Of a stretch of 64,000 nucleotides of DNA, positions 1-7,830 are shown in pieces. A model generated the notes under the pieces. The model saw only the letters and a list, made by a program, of their open reading frames with translations. It made no database searches and was not told where the DNA came from. The number at the start of each line of letters is the position of its first letter. The first letter of the stretch is position 1. This DNA comes from Candidatus Poribacteria bacterium (GTDB taxonomy: Bacteria; Poribacteria; WGA-4E; WGA-3G): NCBI GenBank assembly GCA_026706025.1, contig JAPOZO010000052.1, forward strand, positions 262,654 through 326,653. The letters are read 5' to 3'. Both the position numbers and the translations under genes were made by a program.

Positions 1-432
1 AAGAGCGCGAACCGTTATGAACCGACCGCATCGTTCAGAAGCTGGCTCTACACAATCGCCACGAATTTGTGTCGGAACGAGATTCGGAACCGTTCACGTC
101 GAAATACCTGTTCCCTTGAGGGTCTGGTTGAAGAAGGCGAGGATGTGCATCACACTGAGATCATGCGGGATACCCGCTATCTGCCGGATATACTCCTCGA
201 AAAAAAGGAACAGCGACAGATGATCCGCAAAGCGCTTGCACAGTTACCAGAAAATCAACGTGTCGCATTGACGCTCGTTACATATCAAGATTTACGATAT
301 GAAGAGGTTGCGGAAATTCTCGGATGCTCGGTAGGGGCTGTTAAAGCGTTGATTCATCGCGCTCGGCAAAAGATGAAAAAACTTCTTATCAAAGCCGGAA
401 TAGGGGAGGAGAGGGTCAATGAAAAAATATAG
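1..432 (+). CDS. ECF RNA polymerase sigma factor, 5' end outside window
   Basis: The reading frame is open from base 1, so the N-terminus lies upstream. The first residues read through from base 1 (ANRYEPTASFRSWLYTIATN) are the end of sigma region 2. The C-terminal half is region 4, with LPENQRVALTLV followed by the helix-turn-helix YEEVAEILGCSVGAVKALIHRARQ. This part would direct core RNA polymerase to specific promoters. The stop overlaps the ATG of the next gene, a zinc-finger anti-sigma factor, by 14 bases. That is a typical translationally coupled sigma/anti-sigma pair. The family is certain, but the ECF subgroup and regulon cannot be told from the fragment. Confidence 0.93.
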   Translation, partial: KSANRYEPTASFRSWLYTIATNLCRNEIRNRSRRNTCSLEGLVEEGEDVHHTEIMRDTRYLPDILLEKKEQRQMIRKALAQLPENQRVALTLVTYQDLRYEEVAEILGCSVGAVKALIHRARQKMKKLLIKAGIGEERVNEKI

Positions 433-1009
433 ACAGACCGAATCCTCAGACATATACAGCTCGGAATGTGAGGCACTACTTGCGAGTCCAGACGAACTCT
501 CCGCTTACATCGATAAAGAGTTACCCGTATGGAAACGCCATCTCATCCGACGGCACCTCAAAAAGTGCGAAATTTGTGCTGATCGTGTGCAACGTTTACA
601 ACAGACCGATAGTTTCCTCCGTCACGCCGGAGAAGTAGAAGTCTCTGATGATTTCTTAAGCGGAGTGATGGCGCGCGCGTCTGAAGCTGCACTGCATCAG
701 CGACAACACGATTCGCTGCGCTCTCACGTCGCACGGTTCGTTGAAACATCGCTTGGATGGACGCGGCACCTCTCTCCATTGATGGGTAGCCTACGTTACA
801 ATATCCGGACGCGGAGTCCAGTTTATATCTTCATACTGACTTTTGCCGTTTTTACAATGGTAGGCGTAACGCTTTACCCGCCTTCTGGTGATAAATTATT
901 AGAGAAATCGCATGAACTTGAACTGAATGCCGAAAAGTTAATTTCCTTTGAGGTTATTCAGCCCGAACCACCTAAGCGTTTACTTACAACCTACCTTCAA
1001 GGAGAGTAA
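419..1009 (+). CDS. zinc-finger anti-sigma factor, membrane anchored
   Basis: A 196-residue protein with an N-terminal anti-sigma zinc finger: the run HLIRRHLKKCEIC carries the H-x3-C-x2-C signature of the zf-HC2/ZAS fold at about residues 45-58. A single hydrophobic segment (SPVYIFILTFAVFTMVGVTL, about residues 134-153) would anchor it in the membrane, leaving a short outer tail. It overlaps the sigma gene by 14 bases, so the two are co-translated. By family knowledge it would bind and silence the upstream sigma factor until an envelope signal releases it. The following VWA gene, 75 bases on, may belong to the same operon. Confidence 0.88.
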   Translation: MKKYRQTESSDIYSSECEALLASPDELSAYIDKELPVWKRHLIRRHLKKCEICADRVQRLQQTDSFLRHAGEVEVSDDFLSGVMARASEAALHQRQHDSLRSHVARFVETSLGWTRHLSPLMGSLRYNIRTRSPVYIFILTFAVFTMVGVTLYPPSGDKLLEKSHELELNAEKLISFEVIQPEPPKRLLTTYLQGE

Positions 1010-1084
1010 GTTGCCCCTTCAAGGCATGCGTTCCTATCTGCTTGACGAAGTTTTTCCGTAACAACCTTATATTGGGCTTGAAAA

Positions 1085-2896
1085 ATGAAATCAGAAATTC
1101 GTTTATATAAGACTTGGAAAACAAAATCAGCAACGCGTAAAGCATTATCCGTTTCTCTGGTATTCCATCTGTTTTTTCTCGTCACAACCTTTTATGTCGT
1201 GGTGCAGAATCAACCGATAGCGCCAGATAAGGCAAATCTCGCAGCGGAACTTATCTCAGTCGAAAATACTGCCCGCCCGAAACCTCCAGTGAAAAAGCTC
1301 ATGCCGCGTCTTCACACGCCTTTACGGGACCTTGCGGATGTTACGACTACGGAATCCCCGCCAACTCTGGTATCTCCTACCGCCGTGCCGACTGAAAATT
1401 CGCGACCCGCCTTAGGACGCAGCTTGCAACCCGATACTGAAACAGAGAAACCCTCGGCAGCACTTGACCTATCGAAAGATAACTGGAACGATGTCAGCAC
1501 CGCTGCCCAGACGCTTCGCGACATTGAAGGGAATTTATCAAAAACAGAAGCAGCGAGTCCCGCAGGGAACACGACCTTTGGGGCGAAACGCTCAGGCCCC
1601 CCAAGAATTCAACGCGCCCCCAAAGTTTCGACCCTCAAAATAGTGGAAGAGGAGATACCAGCCGCACTCGTGCAGGAGATTCGAGAGAAACGGAAAGTGT
1701 TGCCCAAGGCGTCGTTTCCACAGGTTATGAAAAAACTTGCACAGGAAATCGTCGAAACAAGTGAGGGCGGTCCAATTGACGTGGTTTTCGTCATTGATGC
1801 CAGCGGCAGCATGGGGGATAATATCAGAGCTGTCACCGAACATCTCAAAGAGATGGTAGACATCTACAAAGCCTCCAAAGTAGATTATGAACTCGGTTTA
1901 ACAAAATTCTGGGCAGGTAAAAGTGGGAACAAAATTACAGTCGTTCAGTTAACAAAAAGTTTCACAGAATACAAGCGCACGCTCCAAGAAATCATAACCC
2001 ATCAGGATGAAAATGCCTTGGATGCTGTCGTGCAAACTGTCAAAGAACTCCGGTTCCGTCCTACATCTAAAAAGCATTTTATCCTTGTGACCGATGAACC
2101 TTTCACAAGCCGAATCGGATTGAGTGTAGCAGCTACCATCGCGCATTGCCGAGAGTTTGGTATCTATGTCAATGTTCTTGGGCTCCCGCTTGATGAACAT
2201 CAAATGCTTGCTGCTGAGACGGGCGGTAAATGGCATCTCATTCCTGAAGATCCACGATCGCCAGCGGTACAGAATCTGGCACAGAGACCGAATATATCGA
2301 TGAATCCGAGAACAAAAGCTGTATCGCTACGCAACGCACAATGGACCGACGTTTATACAAAAATCGGCAGCGATGTACTCAAACATGGCAGTTACGCGTC
2401 CGTCGATATTATCCTATTCATTGATAGTAGCGAAAGTATGGACGATAAACTCCCAAATTTTTTACAGCAACTTGAGATACTCGTTCGGGATTGGGATAAC
2501 GCTTTAATAGACTATCAGATAGGGGTTGTCCGTTTCCGGTCGCGCGCGTCTGTGAACATGATCAACGTCTACAATCCACCGCAAACGCTTGAAAAGGTCC
2601 GAAAAATCGTTGAATTGCCGTGTCAAGACGATGAAATGTTATTGGACGCCATAGCGGACGGACTCCGACGACTAAAACTCCGATCGAATGCAAAACCGTA
2701 TTTCATTCTCGTTACAGATGAGCTAGCGAAAGGTGAATACTCGCCACTCGCGATTATCCAAATGTTAGAACAAAAACAGGTTCTCGTCAGCGTCGTCGGC
2801 ACCTATGACGATTTTCAACAAGCGGTGGCGATCAAAACCCATGGCGTTTGGGTGCCTATCCCAGAGGGACAGCGGACAAACAATTCGTACTGGTAG
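1085..2896 (+). CDS. membrane-anchored protein with two von Willebrand factor A domains
   Basis: 603 residues. Near the N-terminus a hydrophobic stretch (SVSLVFHLFFLVTTFYVVV, about 23-41) looks like a TonB-type N-terminal anchor. It is followed by a proline/threonine-rich linker to about residue 230. Two VWA domains follow, each opening with the metal-binding MIDAS motif: VFVIDASGSMG (about 236-246) and ILFIDSSESMD (about 443-453). VWA domains bind proteins through a metal ion. Here they probably form a periplasmic or surface adhesion/scaffold protein. It follows a sigma/anti-sigma pair in the same direction, so it may be a target or co-operon member. I see no strong ribosome-binding site; ATG 1085 is the first start in frame. 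Confidence 0.8.
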   Translation: MKSEIRLYKTWKTKSATRKALSVSLVFHLFFLVTTFYVVVQNQPIAPDKANLAAELISVENTARPKPPVKKLMPRLHTPLRDLADVTTTESPPTLVSPTAVPTENSRPALGRSLQPDTETEKPSAALDLSKDNWNDVSTAAQTLRDIEGNLSKTEAASPAGNTTFGAKRSGPPRIQRAPKVSTLKIVEEEIPAALVQEIREKRKVLPKASFPQVMKKLAQEIVETSEGGPIDVVFVIDASGSMGDNIRAVTEHLKEMVDIYKASKVDYELGLTKFWAGKSGNKITVVQLTKSFTEYKRTLQEIITHQDENALDAVVQTVKELRFRPTSKKHFILVTDEPFTSRIGLSVAATIAHCREFGIYVNVLGLPLDEHQMLAAETGGKWHLIPEDPRSPAVQNLAQRPNISMNPRTKAVSLRNAQWTDVYTKIGSDVLKHGSYASVDIILFIDSSESMDDKLPNFLQQLEILVRDWDNALIDYQIGVVRFRSRASVNMINVYNPPQTLEKVRKIVELPCQDDEMLLDAIADGLRRLKLRSNAKPYFILVTDELAKGEYSPLAIIQMLEQKQVLVSVVGTYDDFQQAVAIKTHGVWVPIPEGQRTNNSYW

Positions 2897-3006
2897 AGGC
2901 TCAAATCACCTAAAACCTGAAGGGATGAACAGTTATCAGTAACGAACACCCTCGAAATTCATCAAAAACCCTGAAAAATCGGAGCGGGAACCCAACCATT
3001 AAAAAT

Positions 3007-3609
3007 ATGAAAATCGCAGTACTTGTCTCAGGGAGTGGAACGAATCTCCAAACCCTGATTGAGCAGCTACATCAAGACGAAACAAGTGGTATTGAGATCG
3101 CAGTGGTCATTAGCGACAGACGAAAAGCTTATGCACTCACACGTGCGAAACGTGTAAATATACCGACACACGTTGTTAAAACCCAAGATTTTAAGAATCG
3201 TGTCGATTTTGATACAGAAATTTCAAATCTCATTGAATATTATGCCGTGGAACTCGTTGTCCTCGCGGGATTTATGAAGCTGTTCCAACCCCCCTTCGTC
3301 CGAAAATACCAAAATCGTATTATCAATGTCCATCCCGCACTTTTACCTGCCTTCCCGGGGGCGCATCCTGTTGCTGATACATTAGCGTATGGCGTGAAAA
3401 TCGCCGGCGTCACCGTTCACTTCGTTGACGAGGGTATAGATTCCGGTCCCATCATCGCTCAGGCAGCCGTTCCGGTTTTAGATACGGATGACGCGGAGAG
3501 TTTACACAACCGGATTCAGGTGGAAGAACACAAACTCTATCCTGAGGTGATTAAGTGGTATGCACAGGGGCGACTGAAAGTTGAAGGCCGCAAAGTGATT
3601 GTGCAATAG
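3007..3609 (+). CDS. purN: phosphoribosylglycinamide formyltransferase
   Basis: 200 residues, the normal length for PurN. It would transfer the formyl group of 10-formyltetrahydrofolate to GAR in step three of purine synthesis. Visible family motifs are the N-terminal phosphate loop VSGSGTNLQ, the catalytic Asn/His segment INVHPALLPAFPGAH, and the catalytic Asp region HFVDEGIDSGPIIAQ, all in the right order. No other purine genes are adjacent. The intergenic space after it is a dispersed repeat element, so it is probably transcribed alone or with the gene before. Confidence 0.95.
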   Translation: MKIAVLVSGSGTNLQTLIEQLHQDETSGIEIAVVISDRRKAYALTRAKRVNIPTHVVKTQDFKNRVDFDTEISNLIEYYAVELVVLAGFMKLFQPPFVRKYQNRIINVHPALLPAFPGAHPVADTLAYGVKIAGVTVHFVDEGIDSGPIIAQAAVPVLDTDDAESLHNRIQVEEHKLYPEVIKWYAQGRLKVEGRKVIVQ

Positions 3610-3611
3610 CT

Positions 3612-3756
3612 GTCAGTCTTTGGTTATCGGTTTTCAGTTACGAGATTTCTGGTAGTGATAACAGAATCAGTAACTGCCCTACACTGCTCTTAACTCTCAC
3701 TGCGAGGCAAACTGACAACCGATAACTGATAACCAATAAAACTGATAACCAATACA
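3612..3756. repeat. dispersed TATCAGTTGTCAGT-type intergenic repeat, copy 1
   Basis: The left part carries GGTTATCGGTTTTCAGTTA and the right part carries the inverse, AACTGACAACCGATAACTGA, so the ends can pair. The same wording recurs at 20739, 28153, 30541, 49357 and 53233. An internal stretch CTCACTGCGAGGCAA also recurs, inverted, near 30687. It fills the whole space between purN and the next gene. Confidence 0.75.
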
Positions 3757-4680
3757 ATGTTAGCAATTTCAACAATGTGGAACGCCTTGAAACAGCAAGA
3801 CGGTGCCGCCTTATTTGACGAACTCAAAAACCTTGGCTTTGAAGCACTTGAACTCAGCAGACATCTGACACCGGATCAAGTCGAGCAGCTTAAGCCGTAT
3901 TTCCGTGAAAATCCGCCCTGCTCTATCCACAATTTTTGCCCTATCCTCCCCGGTACATCTCAGGTAGATGCAGAGAAGGACAAGATTTTACTTTCAAGCC
4001 TCAACGCAGATGAACGGAAGGAGGCAGTTCGGCGCACGCTCCAAACGATGGAGCTTGCCCTTGAATTAGAAGTCCCAACGGTGGTTCTCCATCTCGGTAA
4101 AGTGGATACCTACGACCGATCATACCTAATGACGGATCTTTACACTTATGGCGAGCGCGAGTTTGAAGCCTTCGGTGAAAAAGTGACGGAAGCCACAGAA
4201 TGGCGGAAGCGAAAAGAAACTAAGCATCAAGATGCTGTCTTACGGAGCCTTGACGAATTAAACGAAAGTGCCTTACGGATGGAGCTCTGTATCGCTATTG
4301 AAAACCGTCCACATTACTATCAAATCCCGAATTTCGATGAGGTCGGATTGTTCTTTGAGAAGTTTTACGGGAGTCCAATGCGTTATTGGCATGATGTCGG
4401 GCATGCAGCACGACAGGAAAAACTCGGTGTGTGTTGGGCAGATGAATGGCTTGAGCATTATGCCGAGCATCTTGTGGGTGTAAACCTACATGATCTCCAA
4501 GACCTTGAGGCGTATCACCCACCAGGTACCGGAAACCTTGAATGGGACGAAATCTTCAAGATGCTGCCTGCCGAGATATTAAAAGTGTTAGAAATTCGTC
4601 CTTGCGAAACGGAACTGGTTATAGAGGCGCGGGAATTGTGCGAATCCTTAGCACAATCGCGTGAACAATCCGATGCCTAA
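3757..4680 (+). CDS. sugar phosphate isomerase/epimerase family TIM-barrel protein
   Basis: 307 residues. The start MLAISTMWN and the run FDELKNLGFEALELS (strand and helix with a Glu) match the xylose-isomerase-like TIM-barrel family. So do VVLHLGKVD, the IAIENRPHYY segment, YWHDVGHAARQEKLG and GVNLHDL. Conserved Glu, Asp, His and His residues in these strands are the usual divalent-metal ligands. Substrate is unknown. The next small gene overlaps its 3' end by 20 bases, suggesting co-expression. Family assignment is firm; the exact sugar cannot be inferred. Confidence 0.82.
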   Translation: MLAISTMWNALKQQDGAALFDELKNLGFEALELSRHLTPDQVEQLKPYFRENPPCSIHNFCPILPGTSQVDAEKDKILLSSLNADERKEAVRRTLQTMELALELEVPTVVLHLGKVDTYDRSYLMTDLYTYGEREFEAFGEKVTEATEWRKRKETKHQDAVLRSLDELNESALRMELCIAIENRPHYYQIPNFDEVGLFFEKFYGSPMRYWHDVGHAARQEKLGVCWADEWLEHYAEHLVGVNLHDLQDLEAYHPPGTGNLEWDEIFKMLPAEILKVLEIRPCETELVIEARELCESLAQSREQSDA

Positions 4681-5038
4681 AACACCGCCAAGTGCCACCT
4701 ACTTTTTCACGCAAGTGGAACACGAAGTTCTCAAGTCCGTATGTGCGTATATGGTGGGAGTCCCGTGCGATGCAGCGTTGGATATACCGGTCATTACTAT
4801 TGACACGTTCATTAAGCAGCTGCCCAAGGTGTTACGGACGCAACTCCGTTTTGCGCTCCTCCTATTCCAGTGGGGACCGTTACTCTTTATCAGGAAACCG
4901 TGTCGTTTTACACAGCTTGACCCGAATGATGCGGTGAAATATATAGACGGTTGGGCGAAAAGTCGTCTCGGGGTCAGGCGAAAACTTTTTCGGGGTTTAC
5001 GGGACATCGCGTTTCTCGGCTACTATAGTTCCCGCTAA
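4661..5038 (+). CDS. small helical protein resembling the GMC-oxidoreductase partner domain
   Basis: 125 residues with a GTG start inside the 3' end of the epimerase gene; ATG 4673 is an alternative. The pattern FALLLFQWGPLLF, then the PNDAVKYIDGWAKSR segment, RRKLFRGLRDIAFLGYYS, resembles the helical N-terminal or partner domain that precedes GMC/FAD-dependent oxidoreductases (gluconate 2-dehydrogenase subunit 3-like). No GMC oxidoreductase follows; the next genes are LamG proteins. It may work with a distant enzyme or be a remnant. The resemblance is from memory of the pattern and should be treated as moderate. Confidence 0.55.
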   Translation: MNNPMPKTPPSATYFFTQVEHEVLKSVCAYMVGVPCDAALDIPVITIDTFIKQLPKVLRTQLRFALLLFQWGPLLFIRKPCRFTQLDPNDAVKYIDGWAKSRLGVRRKLFRGLRDIAFLGYYSSR

Positions 5039-5208
5039 GGAATATAGACGAAAATTGAATCTTTTACGGAAATTGCAGAAAAGCAGCTTTTAAGTTGACA
5101 AAATTTTGGTAATTTGCAACAATTGAAAATTAAAGACAGATTATGTATTTGAAATTTGAGTTTCAGTACCTATGAGATGTAAAAAGTCGTAAGGAGGTAT
5201 AAATAGAA

Positions 5209-6045
5209 GTGATTCGACGAATGATTTGCACATGGAGTATTGCCCTGCTACTCTGCGCGTTGTTACCAATCATATCAGTGGACGCGCAACGAGATGAAGC
5301 GACAGTTGCCGCAAACTGGACTTTTAACGATGGTAGTGCTGATGATACTTCAAAGAAAAAACTTAACGGTAATGTTGTTGGGGGTGCCAAGGCTGTTGAC
5401 GGTATCGCTGGAAAAGCGTTGAAGTTCGACGGCAAAGATGACGGCATAAAAATTCCAGATTCAGTGGACATAAACACAGGCGGTCCCTATACTAACCGAA
5501 CGGTCGCTGCGCTCTTCAACTGCGATAATGTGAAGATTAATGATCGGAAGCAGGTCATTTATGAAGAAGGCGGAGCGACACGGGGTTTAGTCATCTATGT
5601 ACACGACGGCAAGCTTTACGGCGCTGGTTGGAATCGCGCGGAATATAACTGGAACGGGGCTTGGCCCTCTGCCGATGTTAAGTCAAAACGTTGGTATCAC
5701 GTCGGCATCGTCATACGAGACGCAGCCGGTAAGGTAGAGAGCAAAAAGTTTGAGATGTGGGTTGATGGCAAACGCATTGCCCAAGAAAAGGGCGGACAAC
5801 TCCATGCACATGGCGACGATATCGGCATCGGTCATCTCAACCAGAACACTGTCTACCATGATGGTAGTGGTGGCGGCGCAACCAATGTTGACTGGTTTGG
5901 TGGTTTGATCGACGAAGTCGTCGTCTACGGCTCCGCTTTTGACGAGGGCGATTTCGCAAAACTCGCGCAGCCACTCAGCGTTGAACCGCAAGGCAAATTC
6001 ACAACAACCTGGGCAGGTCTGAAAGCCCAACGAACGGAAAAGTAA
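5209..6045 (+). CDS. secreted LamG-domain (concanavalin-like) protein
   Basis: 278 residues, GTG start chosen because AAGGAGGT lies 10 bases upstream; the ATG at 5221 would be 22 bases away. An N-terminal signal peptide (IALLLCALLPIISVDAQ) ends at an AQR-type site. The body is a LamG/pentraxin-like jelly roll: WTFNDGSADDTS, then a GKALKFDGKDDGIKIPDS core, RWYHVGIVIRD, FEMWVDGKRIAQEKGGQL, and GLIDEVVVYGSAF near the end. It finishes with the tail KFTTTWAGLK. LamG domains usually bind carbohydrate or protein outside the cell. It is about 60% similar by eye to the next gene, a tandem paralogue. No catalytic domain is attached. Confidence 0.85.
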   Translation: MIRRMICTWSIALLLCALLPIISVDAQRDEATVAANWTFNDGSADDTSKKKLNGNVVGGAKAVDGIAGKALKFDGKDDGIKIPDSVDINTGGPYTNRTVAALFNCDNVKINDRKQVIYEEGGATRGLVIYVHDGKLYGAGWNRAEYNWNGAWPSADVKSKRWYHVGIVIRDAAGKVESKKFEMWVDGKRIAQEKGGQLHAHGDDIGIGHLNQNTVYHDGSGGGATNVDWFGGLIDEVVVYGSAFDEGDFAKLAQPLSVEPQGKFTTTWAGLKAQRTEK

Positions 6046-6102
6046 CCTCAACATCAAAATTGCGTTTTTAACAATGATAATCTATAAAGGAGATATGCCA
6101 AA

Positions 6103-6939
6103 ATGGCAAAATATCGTTTTATTTTTCTTTTCAGCGTTTTAATCATGTTGGTAGCTCTAACGACTTACGCTGCGAAAGATGAAGCAACTGTAGAAGGCGT
6201 TTGGAACTTTGACAATGGCGATGCTGCTGACACCTCTGGGAAAGGTTTGGATGGAAATATCGTCGGAGACCCAGAAGTTGTTGATGGCATTGTTGGCAAA
6301 GCACTACTTTTTGATGGTGTGGATGATGGCGTTAAACTCCCTGATTCTGTCGGTATTAATACGCTCGCACAACCCAATTTCTACACAGATCGGACTATCG
6401 CTGCTTATTTTAACTGCACAGATGTCGATATCACCGAGCAAAAGCAGACGATTTTTGAAGAAGGTGGACGCACCCGAGGTCTTGTCCTTAATGTCTTTGA
6501 TGGTCAGGTTTATGTCGCTGGATGGAACCGTGCCGAATACCAATGGGCTGGTGCGTGGCCTTCTGCGCCTGTAGAGTCCGGAAAATGGTATCACGTTGCT
6601 TTGGTTATTCGGGATGCTACAAACGCAGTTGAACCGAATAAATTCGAGATGTGGCTGAATGGTGAACTCATCGCAAGTGAAGATGGCGGTGCACTTTTCG
6701 GGCACGGCGATGATATCGGTGTCGCGCATGTTAATTCAAACGCCGTTTTTCATGATGAAGATGGCGCGGGGAACAATATTCACTATTTCGGTGGTATCAT
6801 TGACGAAGTCATCGTCTACGGTTCCGCTTTTGATGCAGCCGATTTTGCCGCTTATGCAGCACCCGTCGTAAGCGTTGAACCGCAGGACAAATTTACCACG
6901 ACGTGGGCAAGCATCAAAGCACAACGAACACGTCAATAG
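6103..6939 (+). CDS. secreted LamG-domain protein, tandem paralogue
   Basis: 278 residues, the same length as the gene before it, 57 bases away. AAAGGAGATATG precedes the start by about 8 bases. Signal peptide FIFLFSVLIMLVALTTYAA. The LamG landmarks repeat: WNFDNGDAADTS, then a GKALLFDGVDDGVKLPDS core, WYHVALVIRDA, FEMWLNGELIAS, GIIDEVIVYGSAF, and the tail KFTTTWASIK. The pair arose by duplication. A palindromic repeat follows and may end transcription. Confidence 0.85.
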   Translation: MAKYRFIFLFSVLIMLVALTTYAAKDEATVEGVWNFDNGDAADTSGKGLDGNIVGDPEVVDGIVGKALLFDGVDDGVKLPDSVGINTLAQPNFYTDRTIAAYFNCTDVDITEQKQTIFEEGGRTRGLVLNVFDGQVYVAGWNRAEYQWAGAWPSAPVESGKWYHVALVIRDATNAVEPNKFEMWLNGELIASEDGGALFGHGDDIGVAHVNSNAVFHDEDGAGNNIHYFGGIIDEVIVYGSAFDAADFAAYAAPVVSVEPQDKFTTTWASIKAQRTRQ

Positions 6940-6965
6940 AACTTATTTCTATTTATGTTTGTATG

Positions 6966-6996
6966 GTAGGGCGAGGTTCCCGTACCTCAGCCCTAC
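6966..6996. repeat. GTAGGGCGAGGT palindromic intergenic repeat, copy 1
   Basis: GTAGGGCGAGGT pairs with ACCTCAGCCCTAC across a short loop (one bulged base). The same motif occurs at 12444 and 25960, and a related palindrome occurs at 35591. It lies between the LamG pair and the glycohydrolase gene. Confidence 0.75.
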
Positions 6997-7017
6997 ACTG
7001 CTTTAAAGGACGACAAC

Positions 7018-7818
7018 ATGTTGGGTGCAATTATCGGCGATATTGTCGGTTCGATCTACGAACCCAAAGATCACCGTATCAAAACCAAAGATTTCCCTTT
7101 CTTTGGTGAAAACTGCCGTTTCACGGATGATTCGGTCTGCACAACCGCTGTCGCGGATGCTCTCCTGCATGAGCTCTCACCGGCGGAGACAATGCGCAAG
7201 TGGGGAAAACGATACCCCAACTGCGGCTTCAGCCAGATATTTAAAACATGGATTTATGCTGAATCTGAGGAAGACGCACCTAACTGTACGTTTCGTAACG
7301 GCGCAGCGATGCGCGTCTCACCGGCAGCGTTCCTGAATCGCCATGATCTTGACGCAGCTCTTCTCGCAGCCGACAAAGTGACCGTTATCAGCCACGATCA
7401 TCCAGAAGGCATAAAAGGTGCACGCGCAACTACACACGCTATCTGGCTCGCTTATCAAGGTGAAAATGCGCCAGCGATCCGTGAGGCTATCGCCACTGAA
7501 TACGGCTATGACTTGACGCAGACGGTTGACGACATCCGTCCGGACTACGCTTTCGATATGACGTGTCAAGGTGCCGTGCCACAGGCGGTCACGTGTGCTT
7601 TGGAATCCGAAAATTATGAGGATGCTGTGCGTAATGCTATCTCTCTCGGAGGTGATTCTGACACGCTCGGTGCAATTGCCGGTGCTATCGCTGAAGCACT
7701 ACACGAAATCCCGCCAGATATTAAAGAACAAGCAAAGGTCCGTTACCTCGCTAAAGCACCCGACATCCTTGAAATGATCACGAAGATGTATAACAGGGTC
7801 AGCGATCAAATTCAGTGA
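7018..7818 (+). CDS. ADP-ribosylglycohydrolase (DraG/ARH) family protein
   Basis: 266 residues, preceded by AAAGGACGACAAC. The family removes ADP-ribose from proteins or related molecules using a binuclear Mg/Mn centre. Characteristic motifs are GAIIGDIVGSIYEP at the N-terminus, FTDDSVCTTAVADALL (metal-binding T-D-D), and the C-terminal GGDSDTLGAIAGAIAEA (D-S-D-T metal motif). All expected metal ligands are visible. The target is unknown; no ADP-ribosyltransferase is in the window. Confidence 0.88.
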   Translation: MLGAIIGDIVGSIYEPKDHRIKTKDFPFFGENCRFTDDSVCTTAVADALLHELSPAETMRKWGKRYPNCGFSQIFKTWIYAESEEDAPNCTFRNGAAMRVSPAAFLNRHDLDAALLAADKVTVISHDHPEGIKGARATTHAIWLAYQGENAPAIREAIATEYGYDLTQTVDDIRPDYAFDMTCQGAVPQAVTCALESENYEDAVRNAISLGGDSDTLGAIAGAIAEALHEIPPDIKEQAKVRYLAKAPDILEMITKMYNRVSDQIQ

Positions 7819-7830
7819 AACGCAGACATT

